Below are positions 47,388 through 59,786 of a stretch of DNA of 64,000 nt, piece by piece; position 1 is the first letter of the stretch, and each line of letters begins with the position of its first letter. Position numbers and translations under genes: made by a program. This DNA is from Amia ocellicauda (lineage: Eukaryota > Chordata > Actinopteri > Amiiformes > Amiidae), in NCBI RefSeq assembly GCF_036373705.1, contig NC_089851.1:59689350-59753349 (forward strand), read 5' to 3'. The notes below the pieces were generated by a model. It did not search any database. It saw only the letters and a program-made list of their open reading frames with translations, and was not told the DNA's origin.

Positions 47388-48269
47388 GAACCTATTTCGC
47401 TGTGAATTTATATTTACTGCGAATAGTTTATTGTGTCTGGTCTTGATCTGTCTGCACTAAATAAATGATTTGTATCAAGTAATTATTTAGTTTGTCTGTC
47501 TACTTTTTTACCTAACCACTAAAGGTCACTCCTTGCATTTCACACATTTGCCCTTTTAATTACTCCCTTACTGACATACTTTAACATGCAATGTGCAATG
47601 TGTGATAATAGTTTTAGCACCCTGTTGCCATTCAGGTGAGACAATACCTAGTAAATCCTTATTTTTTTTCATGTTGGTGCGCCGCGAAGGTTTTTGGTCT
47701 CAGCAAAGTGTGCGGTGGCATTACAACGCTTGGGAACCACTGGCTTGGCTTGTTGGGCATCCAGGTATGCACTGAGATTACGATCGGCACGATGATTGTC
47801 GTTCTCAGGAGAATTGTGTTTCTTTGCTGATCACGTTCTCTGTCGCTTTTTACACAGTTCTTACAAGTGGCACATTGGGGATGAGGAGCAGGGCATGCTG
47901 ACACGCATAGCTGTGGACTTCTGCATGGCATGGGGCCACAGGTCATTCCAAGTATTTCAAGACGCCAGCAAATGTGTGGACACATTGTGTAGGTTGTGTT
48001 GGCCCAACCCTCACAGATTGTGCCAAGTCAAGTAGAGATGCATGTTGTCCTGTTCTAAAGTGACACGTCGTCAACAGCAAAAACATCTCTCACAGTTCCT
48101 GGCTTGACTTGCCTCTGGAAGACAACACTTGCCCAGGCTGGATATTTGCCGAAAGAAGCAAAGAGGACAGGACACCTTTCCTAGCCGCAACTGCGTATCT
48201 CATTGTCACCAGGAAGGCCATCCAGGCTTTTCACCGCCATGGCCCTCGGTCAACAAGGTCCCAAAACAG

Positions 48270-48342
48270 CACCCGAACAGGGACTGGAACCCTGGACCCT
48301 TAGATTAAAAGTCTGATGCTCTACCAGCTGAGCTACCCGGGC
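48270..48342 (-). tRNA. tRNA-Lys (anticodon TTT), unit 1
   Basis: The minus strand begins GCCCGGGTAGCTCAGCTGG, has the anticodon loop in GACTTTTAATC, a T arm CCAGGGTTCCAGTCCCTG and the end TTCGGGTG. It is 73 bases long. The acceptor stem pairs with G-T at both ends. A TTTT run directly downstream (48263-48266 on the plus strand as AAAA) suits Pol III termination. Confidence 0.93.
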
Positions 48343-48577
48343 TTCAGAGAAGCATGTCACAATGTGTTGGCTTCATGATTGTTCCAGACCGCTTTCTGGT
48401 CGGTTCAGAAAACTGGGCTCACGGTGAAAAGGGTCACATGCATATGAGATGTTTGGGCAATGCGAGTTCTCGACTACAAATCCGAATTTCCGGGGTTTTC
48501 TCCTTGTCCTCATGCAATTCCAACGGCTTGACATTTGGGAGCTCGTCCAAAACCGACGTCAAACCATAAGCACGGCT

Positions 48578-48666
48578 TCCTTCGAGCCGGAATTGAACCA
48601 GCGACCTAAGGATGCCCGCTGCCTGAAACCTACAGTCCTCCGCTCTAACAACTGAGCTATCGGAGG
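48578..48666 (-). tRNA. tRNA-Tyr (anticodon GTA) with 16-bp intron, unit 2
   Basis: The minus strand reads CCTCCGATAGCTCAGTTG through GGACTGTAG, the 16-base intron, and GGTTCAATTCCGGCTCGAAGGA-type 3' end. Base 8 is the normal T. One acceptor-stem pair is broken (C4 opposite A69), otherwise canonical. Confidence 0.9.
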
Positions 48667-49649
48667 GAAGCCTTTCACCCCCTTCCCCTGGCAGTCTCAG
48701 TGGCCGTGCAAATCCAAGAAGCTCAGTGGTTTGCAACCCGTGTGCCTTGAGGACTACCCAATTGTGTCTTGAGATTTTTATCCCCTCAAAAATATTATGT
48801 CATTTCTTTAGGTCAACTTCATAAATCTTGTGTCAAATCAAACTTATTCAAATTTGTGAAAATGTTACATTTATACATCACCTGTAGAAAGCATTTCATA
48901 ACTGAAATGTTGTGTTTGCCGGACTGAACGCACACCTACACTGAGTTGCAGTGCTATCAGTGGTACTGAAAGGCAATTGATGAAAGGGACAGATGGTGAA
49001 TTCCTTTTTGTCTTGCACTCTGCTTGTCCTTTTTCTAAGTTGGACTGGTGAACGAAATCTATTTTATCAATATTATTCAATGTGTTTGTTCTTGCCCTTT
49101 TGGTAGGCTTATTTTTTTGATACTGTAACGGAGATGGAGAGGCAGCACCGCCCCTCTCGATTAATATGCGGCCATCTCCGTAGGGGCTGCTGGGAGATAA
49201 GAGAAAGGACTGTAAAGAGTGAATTAAGGGCCTGTTCATTGTTATGTATTGATTGTGTACTGTACCGTTGTGTACTGTTGTTGGATGTCTCCTGTTCCTC
49301 TAAGTCTCATTTGGCTTTGGTTTCCCCCCTCTTTGATGAATAATCGGGCTCTAAATAGCCCCGGCGTTTCTCCTGCAGTTCTTCGTTCTTTCCACTGCTA
49401 GCGCTGCCTTTGTGAAGGCGGATGGTGCTTGTGAGAAGTCAACAGCGTGTCCACCGAAAAGGGTATCTGACTCCTGGTTTTGGATCCGAAAGGGTTGATA
49501 ACAAACCGAAACGATTACAATATGACACTGCTTAGATTAACTGTGGATATGTATTGTGATCGTGCTCGGCTCAGGTGTGCATTCAGTCCGAACACAAAAC
49601 ATTTCGGTCGCGAAACGTCTAATCAAATCGAATAAAACGGCGGGGATAG

Positions 49650-49949
49650 CATGTTTGATCCATGTGCTATTGTTTTTCAACAATTGTAATGCCCTTTGTA
49701 ACGTTTAACCACTTCGTTGAATAGAGCTTGTTATAGGATATTGTGAACTCATGTTTGATCCGTGTGCTATTGTTTTTCAACAATTGTAATGCCCTTTGTA
49801 ACGTTTAACCACTTCGTTGAATAGAGCTTGTTATAGGATATTGTGAACTCATGTTTGATCCGTGTGCTATTGTTTTTCAACAATTGTAATGCCCTTTGTA
49901 ACGTTTAACCACTTCGTTGAATAGAGCTTGTTATAGGATATTGTGAACT
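49650..49949. repeat. 100-bp direct repeats, three copies, unit 2
   Basis: Same repeat as 47088-47387, three copies. Confidence 0.97.
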
Positions 49950-50831
49950 GAACCTATTTCGCTGTGAATTTATATTTACTGCGAATAGTTTATTGTGTCT
50001 GGTCTTGATCTGTCTGCACTAAATAAATGATTTGTATCAAGTAATTATTTAGTTTGTCTGTCTACTTTTTTACCTAACCACTAAAGGTCACTCCTTGCAT
50101 TTCACACATTTGCCCTTTTAATTACTCCCTTACTGACATACTTTAACATGCAATGTGCAATGTGTGATAATAGTTTTAGCACCCTGTTGCCATTCAGGTG
50201 AGACAATACCTAGTAAATCCTTATTTTTTTTCATGTTGGTGCGCCGCGAAGGTTTTTGGTCTCAGCAAAGTGTGCGGTGGCATTACAACGCTTGGGAACC
50301 ACTGGCTTGGCTTGTTGGGCATCCAGGTATGCACTGAGATTACGATCGGCACGATGATTGTCGTTCTCAGGAGAATTGTGTTTCTTTGCTGATCACGTTC
50401 TCTGTCGCTTTTTACACAGTTCTTACAAGTGGCACATTGGGGATGAGGAGCAGGGCATGCTGACACGCATAGCTGTGGACTTCTGCATGGCATGGGGCCA
50501 CAGGTCATTCCAAGTATTTCAAGACGCCAGCAAATGTGTGGACACATTGTGTAGGTTGTGTTGGCCCAACCCTCACAGATTGTGCCAAGTCAAGTAGAGA
50601 TGCATGTTGTCCTGTTCTAAAGTGACACGTCGTCAACAGCAAAAACATCTCTCACAGTTCCTGGCTTGACTTGCCTCTGGAAGACAACACTTGCCCAGGC
50701 TGGATATTTGCCGAAAGAAGCAAAGAGGACAGGACACCTTTCCTAGCCGCAACTGCGTATCTCATTGTCACCAGGAAGGCCATCCAGGCTTTTCACCGCC
50801 ATGGCCCTCGGTCAACAAGGTCCCAAAACAG

Positions 50832-50904
50832 CACCCGAACAGGGACTGGAACCCTGGACCCTTAGATTAAAAGTCTGATGCTCTACCAGCTGAGCTACCC
50901 GGGC
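50832..50904 (-). tRNA. tRNA-Lys (anticodon TTT), unit 2
   Basis: Identical to the unit 1 copy, including the TTTT just downstream. Confidence 0.93.
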
Positions 50905-51139
50905 TTCAGAGAAGCATGTCACAATGTGTTGGCTTCATGATTGTTCCAGACCGCTTTCTGGTCGGTTCAGAAAACTGGGCTCACGGTGAAAAGGGTCACA
51001 TGCATATGAGATGTTTGGGCAATGCGAGTTCTCGACTACAAATCCGAATTTCCGGGGTTTTCTCCTTGTCCTCATGCAATTCCAACGGCTTGACATTTGG
51101 GAGCTCGTCCAAAACCGACGTCAAACCATAAGCACGGCT

Positions 51140-51216
51140 TCCTTGAACCAGCGACCTAAGGATGCCCGCTGCCTGAAACCTACAGTCCTCCGCTCTAACA
51201 ACTGAGCTATCGGAGG
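51140..51216 (-). pseudogene. tRNA-Tyr pseudogene, unit 3
   Basis: Same as the unit 2 copy, but 12 bases of the T arm and acceptor 3' strand are deleted, so the cloverleaf cannot form. The 5' half, anticodon GTA and intron remain. Confidence 0.88.
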
Positions 51217-52212
51217 GAAGCCTTTCACCCCCTTCCCCTGGCAGTCTCAGTGGCCGTGCAAATCCAAGAAGCACCGTGGCTTAGCTCAGTGGTTTGCAAC
51301 CCGTGTGCCTTGAGGACTACCCAATTGTGTCTTGAGATTTTTATCCCCTCAAAAATATTATGTCATTTCTTTAGGTCAACTTCATAAATCTTGTGTCAAA
51401 TCAAACTTATTCAAATTTGTGAAAATGTTACATTTATACATCACCTGTAGAAAGCGTTTCATAACTGAAATGTTGTGTTTGCCGGACTGAACGCACACCT
51501 ACACTGAGTTGCAGTGCTATCAGTGGTACTGAAAGGCAATTGATGAAAGGGACAGATGGTGAATTCCTTTTTGTCTTGCACTCTGCTTGTCCTTTTTCTA
51601 AGTTGGACTGGTGAACGAAATCTATTTTATCAATATTATTCAATGTGTTTGTTCTTGCCCTTTTGGTAGGCTTATTTTTTTGATACTGTAACGGAGATGG
51701 AGAGGCAGCACCGCCCCTCTCGATTAATATGCGGCCATCTCCGTAGGGGCTGCTGGGAGATAAGAGAAAGGACTGTAAAGAGTGAATTAAGGGCCTGTTC
51801 ATTGTTATGTATTGATTGTGTACTGTACCGTTGTGTACTGTTGTTGGATGTCTCCTGTTCCTCTAAGTCTCATTTGGCTTTGGTTTCCCCCCTCTTTGAT
51901 GAATAATCGGGCTCTAAATAGCCCCGGCATTTCTCCTGCAGTTCTTCGTTCTTTCCACTGCTACCGCTGCCTTTGTGAAGGCGGATGGTGCTTGTGAGAA
52001 GTCAACAGAGTGTCCACCAAAAAGGGTGTCTGACTCCTGGTTTTGGATCCGGAAGGGTTGATAACACCCCGAAACGATTACAATATGATACTGCTTAGAT
52101 TAACTGTGGATATGTATTGTGATCGTGCTCGGCTCAGGTGTGCGTTCAGTCCGAACACAAAACATTTCGGTCGCGAAACGTCTAATCAAATCGAATAAAA
52201 CGGCGGGGATAG

Positions 52213-52412
52213 CATGTTTGATCCGTGTGCTATTGTTTTTCAACAATTGTAATGCCCTTTGTAACGTTTAACCACTTCGTTGAATAGAGCTTGTTATAGG
52301 ATATTGTGAACTCATGTTTGATCCGTGTGCTATTGTTTTTCAACAATTGTAATGCCCTTTGTAACGTTTAACCACTTCGTTGAATAGAGCTTGTTATAGG
52401 ATATTGTGAACT
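52213..52412. repeat. 100-bp direct repeats, two copies, unit 3
   Basis: Same repeat as in units 1 and 2 but one copy fewer. Confidence 0.97.
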
Positions 52413-52970
52413 GAACCTATTTCGCTGTGAATTTATATTTACTGCGAATAGTTTATTGTGTCTGGTCTTGGTCTGTCTGCACTAAATAAATGTTTTGTAT
52501 CAAGTAATTATTTAGTTTGTCTGTCTACTTTTTTACCTAACCACTAAAGGTCACTCCTTGCACTTCACACATTTGCACTTTTAATTACTCCCTTACTGAC
52601 ATACTTTAACATGCAATGTGCAATGTGTGATAATAGTTTTAGCACCCTGTTGCCATTCAGGTTAGACAATACCTAGTAAATCCTTTTTTTTTTTCATGTT
52701 GGTGCGCCGCAAAGGTTTTTGGTCCCAGCAAAGTGTGCGGTGGCATTACAACGCTTGGGAACCACTGGCTTGGCTTGTTGGGCATCCAGGTATGCACTGA
52801 GATTACGATCGGCACGATGATTGTCGTTCTCAGGAGAATTGTGTTTCTTTGCTGATCACGTTCTCTGTCGATTTTTACACAGTTCTTACAAGTGACACAT
52901 TGGGGATGAGGAGCAGGGCATGCTGACACGCATAGCTGTGGACTTCTGCATGGCATGGGGCCACAGGTCA

Positions 52971-53002
52971 TTAGGGTTAGGGTTAGGGTTAGGGTTAGGT
53001 TT
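52971..53002. repeat. Interstitial telomeric repeat
   Basis: Five head-to-tail TTAGGG units (the last one worn) begin exactly where the tandem unit 3 stops. Confidence 0.95.
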
Positions 53003-53474
53003 AAAAAAATAGGTTATTGAGGTTGTCAGGTGAATCAAACCTTTGGTTCCTCTGACATCCTCAAGTGCACTGGCACTCACAGGTGTTGAGGCTATTGTTG
53101 TGTCCTTAAAAGATGCATCCGAAAGTATTCGTTCTATAGTCTGTTTTGTTAAGGTAATTCAGTGGGATGAGATGTGGTGTAATTGAATGATGTGAAGTTT
53201 GTATGTACAAGAATACGTCTTAAAAGTAAGGGGAATGTATGGAATTGGGATTAAAATTTAATTATAGAGTCTGGAAGTCTATTACCTAGGTTTTTAAGGG
53301 AGTCTGGGTTTTGTTTTGGGGGGGAAATAAGTTATGGGGAATAAATTTAAGGCTAAGTTGTGAAATTGATTATTGGGGATAGGATTGAGGGTTACATTTG
53401 AATAATGGTTAGGTTTAGGGATTGGGTTTAGAGGTTGGTTTGAGTGCCTAGTTAAATTGTGGGCTAATTATATT
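53003..53474. other. Spacer between two telomeric tracts
   Basis: TG-rich, T-rich sequence with many loose GGGTTAGG-like and GGTTTAGGG-like words (for example 53408-53440), perhaps decayed telomeric DNA. No gene. Confidence 0.5.
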
Positions 53475-53529
53475 TTAGGGTTAGGGTTAGGGGTTAGGGG
53501 TTAGGGTTAGGGTTAGGGTTAGGGTTAGG
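53475..53529. repeat. Interstitial telomeric repeat, second tract
   Basis: About nine TTAGGG units with two TTAGGGG variants, joined directly to the first satellite monomer (ATCACGGACCACTG). Confidence 0.95.
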
Positions 53530-53719
53530 ATCACGGACCACTGTCAATCAGGTGCTTGCCTTGCCGTCCATCCATCCATCCATCTATCTATCTATGACTC
53601 TTGATATCTAACTCTCTTGCTTGCTATCGCTACCCCAATGGTCAGTAGCATAGTAGCATAACAGCAGATCACGGACCACTGTCAATCAGATGCTTGCCTT
53701 GCCGTCCATCCATCCATCC

Positions 53720-53801
<82 letters not shown>

Positions 53802-54469
53802 GACTCTCGATATCTAACTCTCTTGCTTGCTATCGCTCCCCCAATGGTCAGTAGCATAGTAGCATAACAGGAGATCAGGAACCACTGTCAATCAGATGCT
53901 TGCCTTGCCGTCCATCCATCCATCTATCTATCAATCTATCTATGACTCTCGATATCTAACTCTCTTGCTTGCTATCGCTCCCCCAATGGTCAGTAGCATA
54001 ACAGCAGATCACGGACCACTGTCAATCAGATGCTTGCCTTGCCGTCCATCCATCCATCCATCTATCTATCTATGACTCTCGATATCTAACTCTCTTGCTT
54101 GCTATCGCTCCCCCAATGGTCAGTAGCATAGTAGCATAACAGCAGATCACGGACCACTGTCAATCAGATGCTTGCCTTGCCGTCCATCCATCCATCTATC
54201 TATCTATCTATGACTCTTGATATCTAACTCTCTTGCTTGCTATCGCTCCCCCAATGGTCAGTAGCATAGTAGCATAACAGCAGATCACGGACCACTGTCA
54301 ATCAGATGCTTGCCTTGCCATCCATCCATCCATCCATCTATCTATGACTCTCGATATCTAACTCTCTTGCTTGCTATCGCTCCCCCTATGGTCAGTAGCA
54401 TTGTAGCATAACAGCTGATCACGGACCACTGTCAATCAGATGCTTGCCTTGCCGTCCATCCATCCATCC

Positions 54470-54513
<44 letters not shown>

Positions 54514-55576
54514 ATCTATCTATCTATGACTCTCGATATCTAACTCTCTTGCTTGCTATCGCTCCCCCAATGGTCAGTAGCATAGTAGCATAACAGGAGA
54601 TCAGGAACCACTGTCAATCAGATGCTTGCCTTGCCGTCCATCCATCCATCTATCTATCAATCTATCTATGACTCTCGATATCTAACTCTCTTGCTTGCTA
54701 TCGCTCCCCCAATGGTCAGTAGCATAACAGCAGATCACGGACCACTGTCAATCAGATGCTTGCCTTGCCGTCCATCCATCCATCCATCTATCTATCTATG
54801 ACTCTCGATATCTAACTCTCTTGCTTGCTATCGCTCCCCCAATGGTCAGTAGCATAGTAGCATAACAGCAGATCAAGAACCACTGTCAATCAGATGCTTG
54901 CCTTGCCGTCCATCCATCCATCTATCTATCTATCTATGACTCTCGATATCTAACTCTCTTGCTTGCTATCGCTTCCCCAATGGTCAGTAGCATTGTAGCA
55001 TAACAGCAGATCACGGACCACTGTCAATCAGATGCTTGCCTTGCCGTCCATCCATCTATCTATCTATGTATCTATGTCTCTCGATATCTAACTCTCTTGC
55101 TTGCTATCGCTCCCCCAATGGTCAGTAGCATAGTAGCATAACAGCAGATCACGGACCACTGTCAATCAGATGCTTGCCTTGCCGTCCATCCATCCATCCA
55201 TCTATCTATCTATCTATCAATGTCTCTCGATATCTAACTCTCTTGCTTGCTATCGCTCCCCCAATGGTCAGTAGCATAGTAGCATAACAGCAGATCACGG
55301 ACTACTGTCAATCAGATGCTTGCCTTGCCGTCCATCCATCTATCTATCTATCTATCTATGACTCTTGATATCTAACTCTCTTGCTTGCTATCGCTCCCCC
55401 AATGGTCAGTAGCATAGTAGCATAACAGCAGATCACGGACCACTGTCAATCAGATGCTTGCCTTGCCGTCCATCCATCCATCCATCTATCTATCTATGTA
55501 TCTATGTCTCTTGATATCTAACTCTCTTGCTTGCTATCGCTCCCCCAATGGTCAGTAGCATAGTAGCATAACAGCA
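53529..55576. repeat. Higher-order repeat, copy 1 (14 monomers)
   Basis: A series of 14 distinguishable monomers. Markers: GCTACCCCAATGG at 53629, a long TCTA tract near 53720, TCTATCAATC near 53925, and TCTTTC near 54507. Confidence 0.88.
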
Positions 55577-55767
55577 GATCACGGACCACTGTCAATCAGG
55601 TGCTTGCCTTGCCGTCCATCCATCCATCCATCTATCTATCTATGACTCTTGATATCTAACTCTCTTGCTTGCTATCGCTACCCCAATGGTCAGTAGCATA
55701 GTAGCATAACAGCAGATCACGGACCACTGTCAATCAGATGCTTGCCTTGCCGTCCATCCATCCATCC

Positions 55768-55849
<82 letters not shown>

Positions 55850-56513
55850 GACTCTCGATATCTAACTCTCTTGCTTGCTATCGCTCCCCCAATGGTCAGT
55901 AGCATAGTAGCATAACAGGAGATCAGGAACCACTGTCAATCAGATGCTTGCCTTGCCGTCCATCCATCCATCTATCTATCAATCTATCTATGACTCTCGA
56001 TATCTAACTCTCTTGCTTGCTATCGCTCCCCCAATGGTCAGTAGCATAACAGCAGATCACGGACCACTGTCAATCAGATGCTTGCCTTGCCGTCCATCCA
56101 TCCATCCATCTATCTATCTATGACTCTCGATATCTAACTCTCTTGCTTGCTATCGCTCCCCCAATGGTCAGTAGCATAGTAGCATAACAGCAGATCACGG
56201 ACCACTGTCAATCAGATGCTTGCCTTGCCGTCCATCCATCCATCTATCTATCTATCTATGACTCTTGATATCTAACTCTCTTGCTTGCTATCGCTCCCCC
56301 AATGGTCAGTAGCATAGTAGCATAACAGCAGATCACGGACCACTGTCAATCAGATGCTTGCCTTGCCATCCATCCATCCATCCATCTATCTATGACTCTC
56401 GATATCTAACTCTCTTGCTTGCTATCGCTCCCCCTATGGTCAGTAGCATTGTAGCATAACAGCTGATCACGGACCACTGTCAATCAGATGCTTGCCTTGC
56501 CGTCCATCCATCC

Positions 56514-56557
<44 letters not shown>

Positions 56558-59196
56558 ATCTATCTATCTATGACTCTCGATATCTAACTCTCTTGCTTGC
56601 TATCGCTCCCCCAATGGTCAGTAGCATAGTAGCATAACAGGAGATCAGGAACCACTGTCAATCAGATGCTTGCCTTGCCGTCCATCCATCCATCTATCTA
56701 TCAATCTATCTATGACTCTCGATATCTAACTCTCTTGCTTGCTATCGCTCCCCCAATGGTCAGTAGCATAACAGCAGATCACGGACCACTGTCAATCAGA
56801 TGCTTGCCTTGCCGTCCATCCATCCATCCATCTATCTATCTATGACTCTCGATATCTAACTCTCTTGCTTGCTATCGCTCCCCCAATGGTCAGTAGCATA
56901 GTAGCATAACAGCAGATCAAGAACCACTGTCAATCAGATGCTTGCCTTGCCGTCCATCCATCCATCTATCTATCTATCTATGACTCTCGATATCTAACTC
57001 TCTTGCTTGCTATCGCTTCCCCAATGGTCAGTAGCATTGTAGCATAACAGCAGATCACGGACCACTGTCAATCAGATGCTTGCCTTGCCGTCCATCCATC
57101 TATCTATCTATGTATCTATGTCTCTCGATATCTAACTCTCTTGCTTGCTATCGCTCCCCCAATGGTCAGTAGCATAGTAGCATAACAGCAGATCACGGAC
57201 CACTGTCAATCAGATGCTTGCCTTGCCGTCCATCCATCCATCCATCTATCTATCTATCTATCAATGTCTCTCGATATCTAACTCTCTTGCTTGCTATCGC
57301 TCCCCCAATGGTCAGTAGCATAGTAGCATAACAGCAGATCACGGACTACTGTCAATCAGATGCTTGCCTTGCCGTCCATCCATCTATCTATCTATCTATC
57401 TATGACTCTTGATATCTAACTCTCTTGCTTGCTATCGCTCCCCCAATGGTCAGTAGCATAGTAGCATAACAGCAGATCACGGACCACTGTCAATCAGATG
57501 CTTGCCTTGCCGTCCATCCATCCATCCATCTATCTATCTATGTATCTATGTCTCTTGATATCTAACTCTCTTGCTTGCTATCGCTCCCCCAATGGTCAGT
57601 AGCATAGTAGCATAACAGCAGATCACGGACCACTGTCAATCAGATGCTTGCCTTGCCGTCCATCCATCTATCTATCTATCTATCTATCTATGACTCTTGA
57701 TATCTAACTCTCTTGCTTGCTATCGCTCCCCCAATGGTCAGTAGCATAGTAGCATAACAGCAGATCACGGACCACTGTCAATCAGATGCTTGCCTTGCCG
57801 TCCATCCATCCATCTATCTATCTATCTAGCTAGCTATCTATCTATGACTCTCGATATCTAACTCTCTTGCTTGCTATCGATCCCCCAATGGTCAGTAGCA
57901 TAGTAGCATAACAGCAGATCACGGACCACTGTCAATCAGGTGCTTGCCTTGCCGTCCATCCATCCATCCATCTATCTATCTATCTATCTATGACTCTCGA
58001 TATCTAACTCTCTTGTTTGCTATCGCTCCCTCAATGGTCAGTAGCATAGTAGCATAACAGCAGATCACGGACCACTGTCAATCAGATGCTTGCCTTGCCG
58101 TCCATCCATCCATCTATCTATCTATCTATCGATGACTCTTGATATCTAACTCTCTTGCTTGCTATCGCTCCCCCTATGGTCAGTAGCATAGTAGCATAAC
58201 AGCAGATCACGGACCACTGTCAATCAGATGCTTGCCTTGCAGTCCATCCATCTATCTATCTATCTATCTATCTATGACTCTTGATATCTAACTCTCTTGC
58301 TTGCTATCGCTCCCCCAATGGTCAGTAGCATAGTAGCATAACAGCAGATCACGGACCACTGTCAATCAGGTGCTTGCCTTGTCGTCCATCCATCCATCCA
58401 TCTATCTATCTATCTATCTATGACTCTCGATATCTAACTCTCTTGCTTGCTATCGCTCCCTCAATGGTCAGTAGCATAGTAGCATAACAGCAGATCACGG
58501 ACCACTGTCAATCAGATGCTTGCCTTGCCGTCCATCCATCCATCTATCTATCTATCTATCGATGACTCTTGATATCTAACTCTCTTGCTTGCTATCGCTC
58601 CCCCAATGGTCAGTAGCATAGTAGCATAACAGCAGATCACGGACCACTGTCAATCAGATGCTTGCCTTGCCGTCCATCCATCTATCTATCTATCTATCTA
58701 TGACTCTTGATATCTAACTCTCTTGCTTGCTATCGCTCCCCCAATGGTCAGTAGCATTGTAGCATAACAGCAGATCACGAACCACTGTCAATCAGATGCT
58801 TGCCTTGCCGTCCATCCATCCATCCATCTATCTATCTATGTATCTATGTCTCTTGATATCTAACTCTCTTGCTTGCTATCGCTCCCCCAATGGTCAGTAG
58901 CATAGTAGCATAACAGCAGATCACGGACCACTGTCAATCAGATGCTTGCCTTGCCATCCATCCATCCATCCATCTATCTATCTATCTATCAATGTCTCTC
59001 GATATCTAACTCTCTTGCTTGCTATCGCTCCCCCAATGGTCAGTAGCATAGTAGCATAACAGCAGATCACGGACCACTGTCAATCAGATGCTTGCCTTGC
59101 CGTCCATCCATCCATCTATCTATCTATCTAGCTAGCTATCTATCTATGACTCTCGATATCTAACTCTTTTGCTTGCTATTGCTCCCCCAATGGTCA
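53530..59196. repeat. Satellite array with ATCT microsatellite core
   Basis: About 39 head-to-tail monomers of roughly 130-210 bp. Fixed parts: CAGATCACGGACCACTGTCA, ATCAGATGCTTGCCTTGCCG, then (TCCA)n and (TCTA)n of variable length, then CTCGATATCTAACTCTCTTG, CTTGCTATCGCTCCCCCAAT and GGTCAGTAGCATAGTAGCAT. Length differences come mostly from the microsatellite. No ORF. Confidence 0.97.
55577..57624. repeat. Higher-order repeat, copy 2 (14 monomers)
   Basis: The same 14 monomers in the same order, with markers shifted by about 2048 bases (for example GCTACCCCAATGG at 55677, TCTTTC at 56551). Differences are almost only microsatellite lengths. Confidence 0.88.
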
Positions 59197-59296
59197 CGTA
59201 TGTTGCATTCAACGACAAAGAAAATCGTGTGCTGGAAATGATTTCTGGCAACTGTGAAGGAACTGCACGACTGCAGCAACCACAACACCTCTGTCT

Positions 59297-59370
59297 GTCT
59301 CTGTGGCGCAATCGGTCAGCGTGTTTGGCTATTAACCGAAAGGATGGTGGTTCGAATCCTCCCAGGGACG
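59297..59370 (+). tRNA. tRNA-Asn-like (anticodon ATT), block 1
   Basis: Starts GTCTCTGTGGCGCAATCGG, anticodon loop CTATTAA, T loop TTCGAAT, ends CCAGGGACG; 74 bases. Usual vertebrate tRNA-Asn has GTT; here the first anticodon base is A. One T-stem pair is T-T. TTTT lies 7 bases after the end. Confidence 0.88.
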
Positions 59371-59534
59371 GCCCACTTTTCCCCCCGCCCCTTGTTATTG
59401 TTTCTACTTCTGGCGGTCAGCTTGCCATATTGCGGCTACAGTAACCTTAAGCTGCTTGCTGCGGACGGCCATCTTGCAAAAATGTATTGAGCGTTTAGAA
59501 ACTTCCTTTCCATTGCCTATGCCAACGTAAACCA

Positions 59535-59608
59535 AAGCACTGCTGGGAGTCGAACCCAGGGTTTCCTGTTTACAAGACAGGCGCTTTGACCAACTAAGCC
59601 ACGGTGCC
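59535..59608 (-). tRNA. tRNA-Thr (anticodon TGT), block 1
   Basis: Minus strand GGCACCGTGGCTTAGTTGG, CCTGTCTTGTAAACAGG with anticodon TGT, CCTGGGTTCGACTCCCAG, end CAGTGCTT; 74 bases. The acceptor stem has one C-A mismatch and one G-T pair. Confidence 0.88.
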
Positions 59609-59649
59609 AGGACTCTCCCATTCCCCAGTGCCTACACTCAGGAGTAAGG

Positions 59650-59786
59650 CACAAAACAAAACAAAACAAAACAAAACAAAACAAAACAAAACAAAACAAA
59701 ACAAAACAAAACAAAACAAAACAAAACAAAACAAAACAAAACAAAACAAAACAAAACAAAACAAAACAAAACAAAACAAAACAAAA
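59650..59786. repeat. (AAAAC)n microsatellite
   Basis: About 27 units of ACAAA/AAAAC between the two tRNA-Thr genes of block 1. The open frames across it on both strands are artefacts of the repeat. Confidence 0.98.

Larger units (their letters stand above)
46062..48412. repeat. Tandem repeat, unit 1 (tRNA-Tyr + tRNA-Lys)
   Basis: First of three head-to-tail units. It aligns with the next unit almost base for base but lacks about 210 bases after the tRNA-Tyr (present in unit 2 at about 48722-48945), so it is 2.35 kb instead of 2.56 kb. The left edge is at CTGGGCTCAGGGTGAAAAGG. Confidence 0.95.
48413..50974. repeat. Tandem repeat, unit 2 (tRNA-Tyr + tRNA-Lys)
   Basis: The complete 2562-bp unit. 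Nearly identical to units 1 and 3 wherever all are present, so the expansion is recent or the copies are kept alike by conversion. Confidence 0.96.
50975..52970. repeat. Tandem repeat, unit 3, cut off at a telomeric tract
   Basis: It aligns with units 1 and 2 until CCACAGGTCATT and then runs directly into TTAGGG repeats. The part with tRNA-Lys is therefore absent. It has more differences than units 1 and 2 do between themselves (for example near 52016-52070 and 52571-52580). Confidence 0.95.

Noticed and set aside
46082-51802. Recurring frames of 60-124 codons in the tandem units
   Set aside because: They repeat only because the units repeat; several run through the tRNA genes, and no domain is visible.
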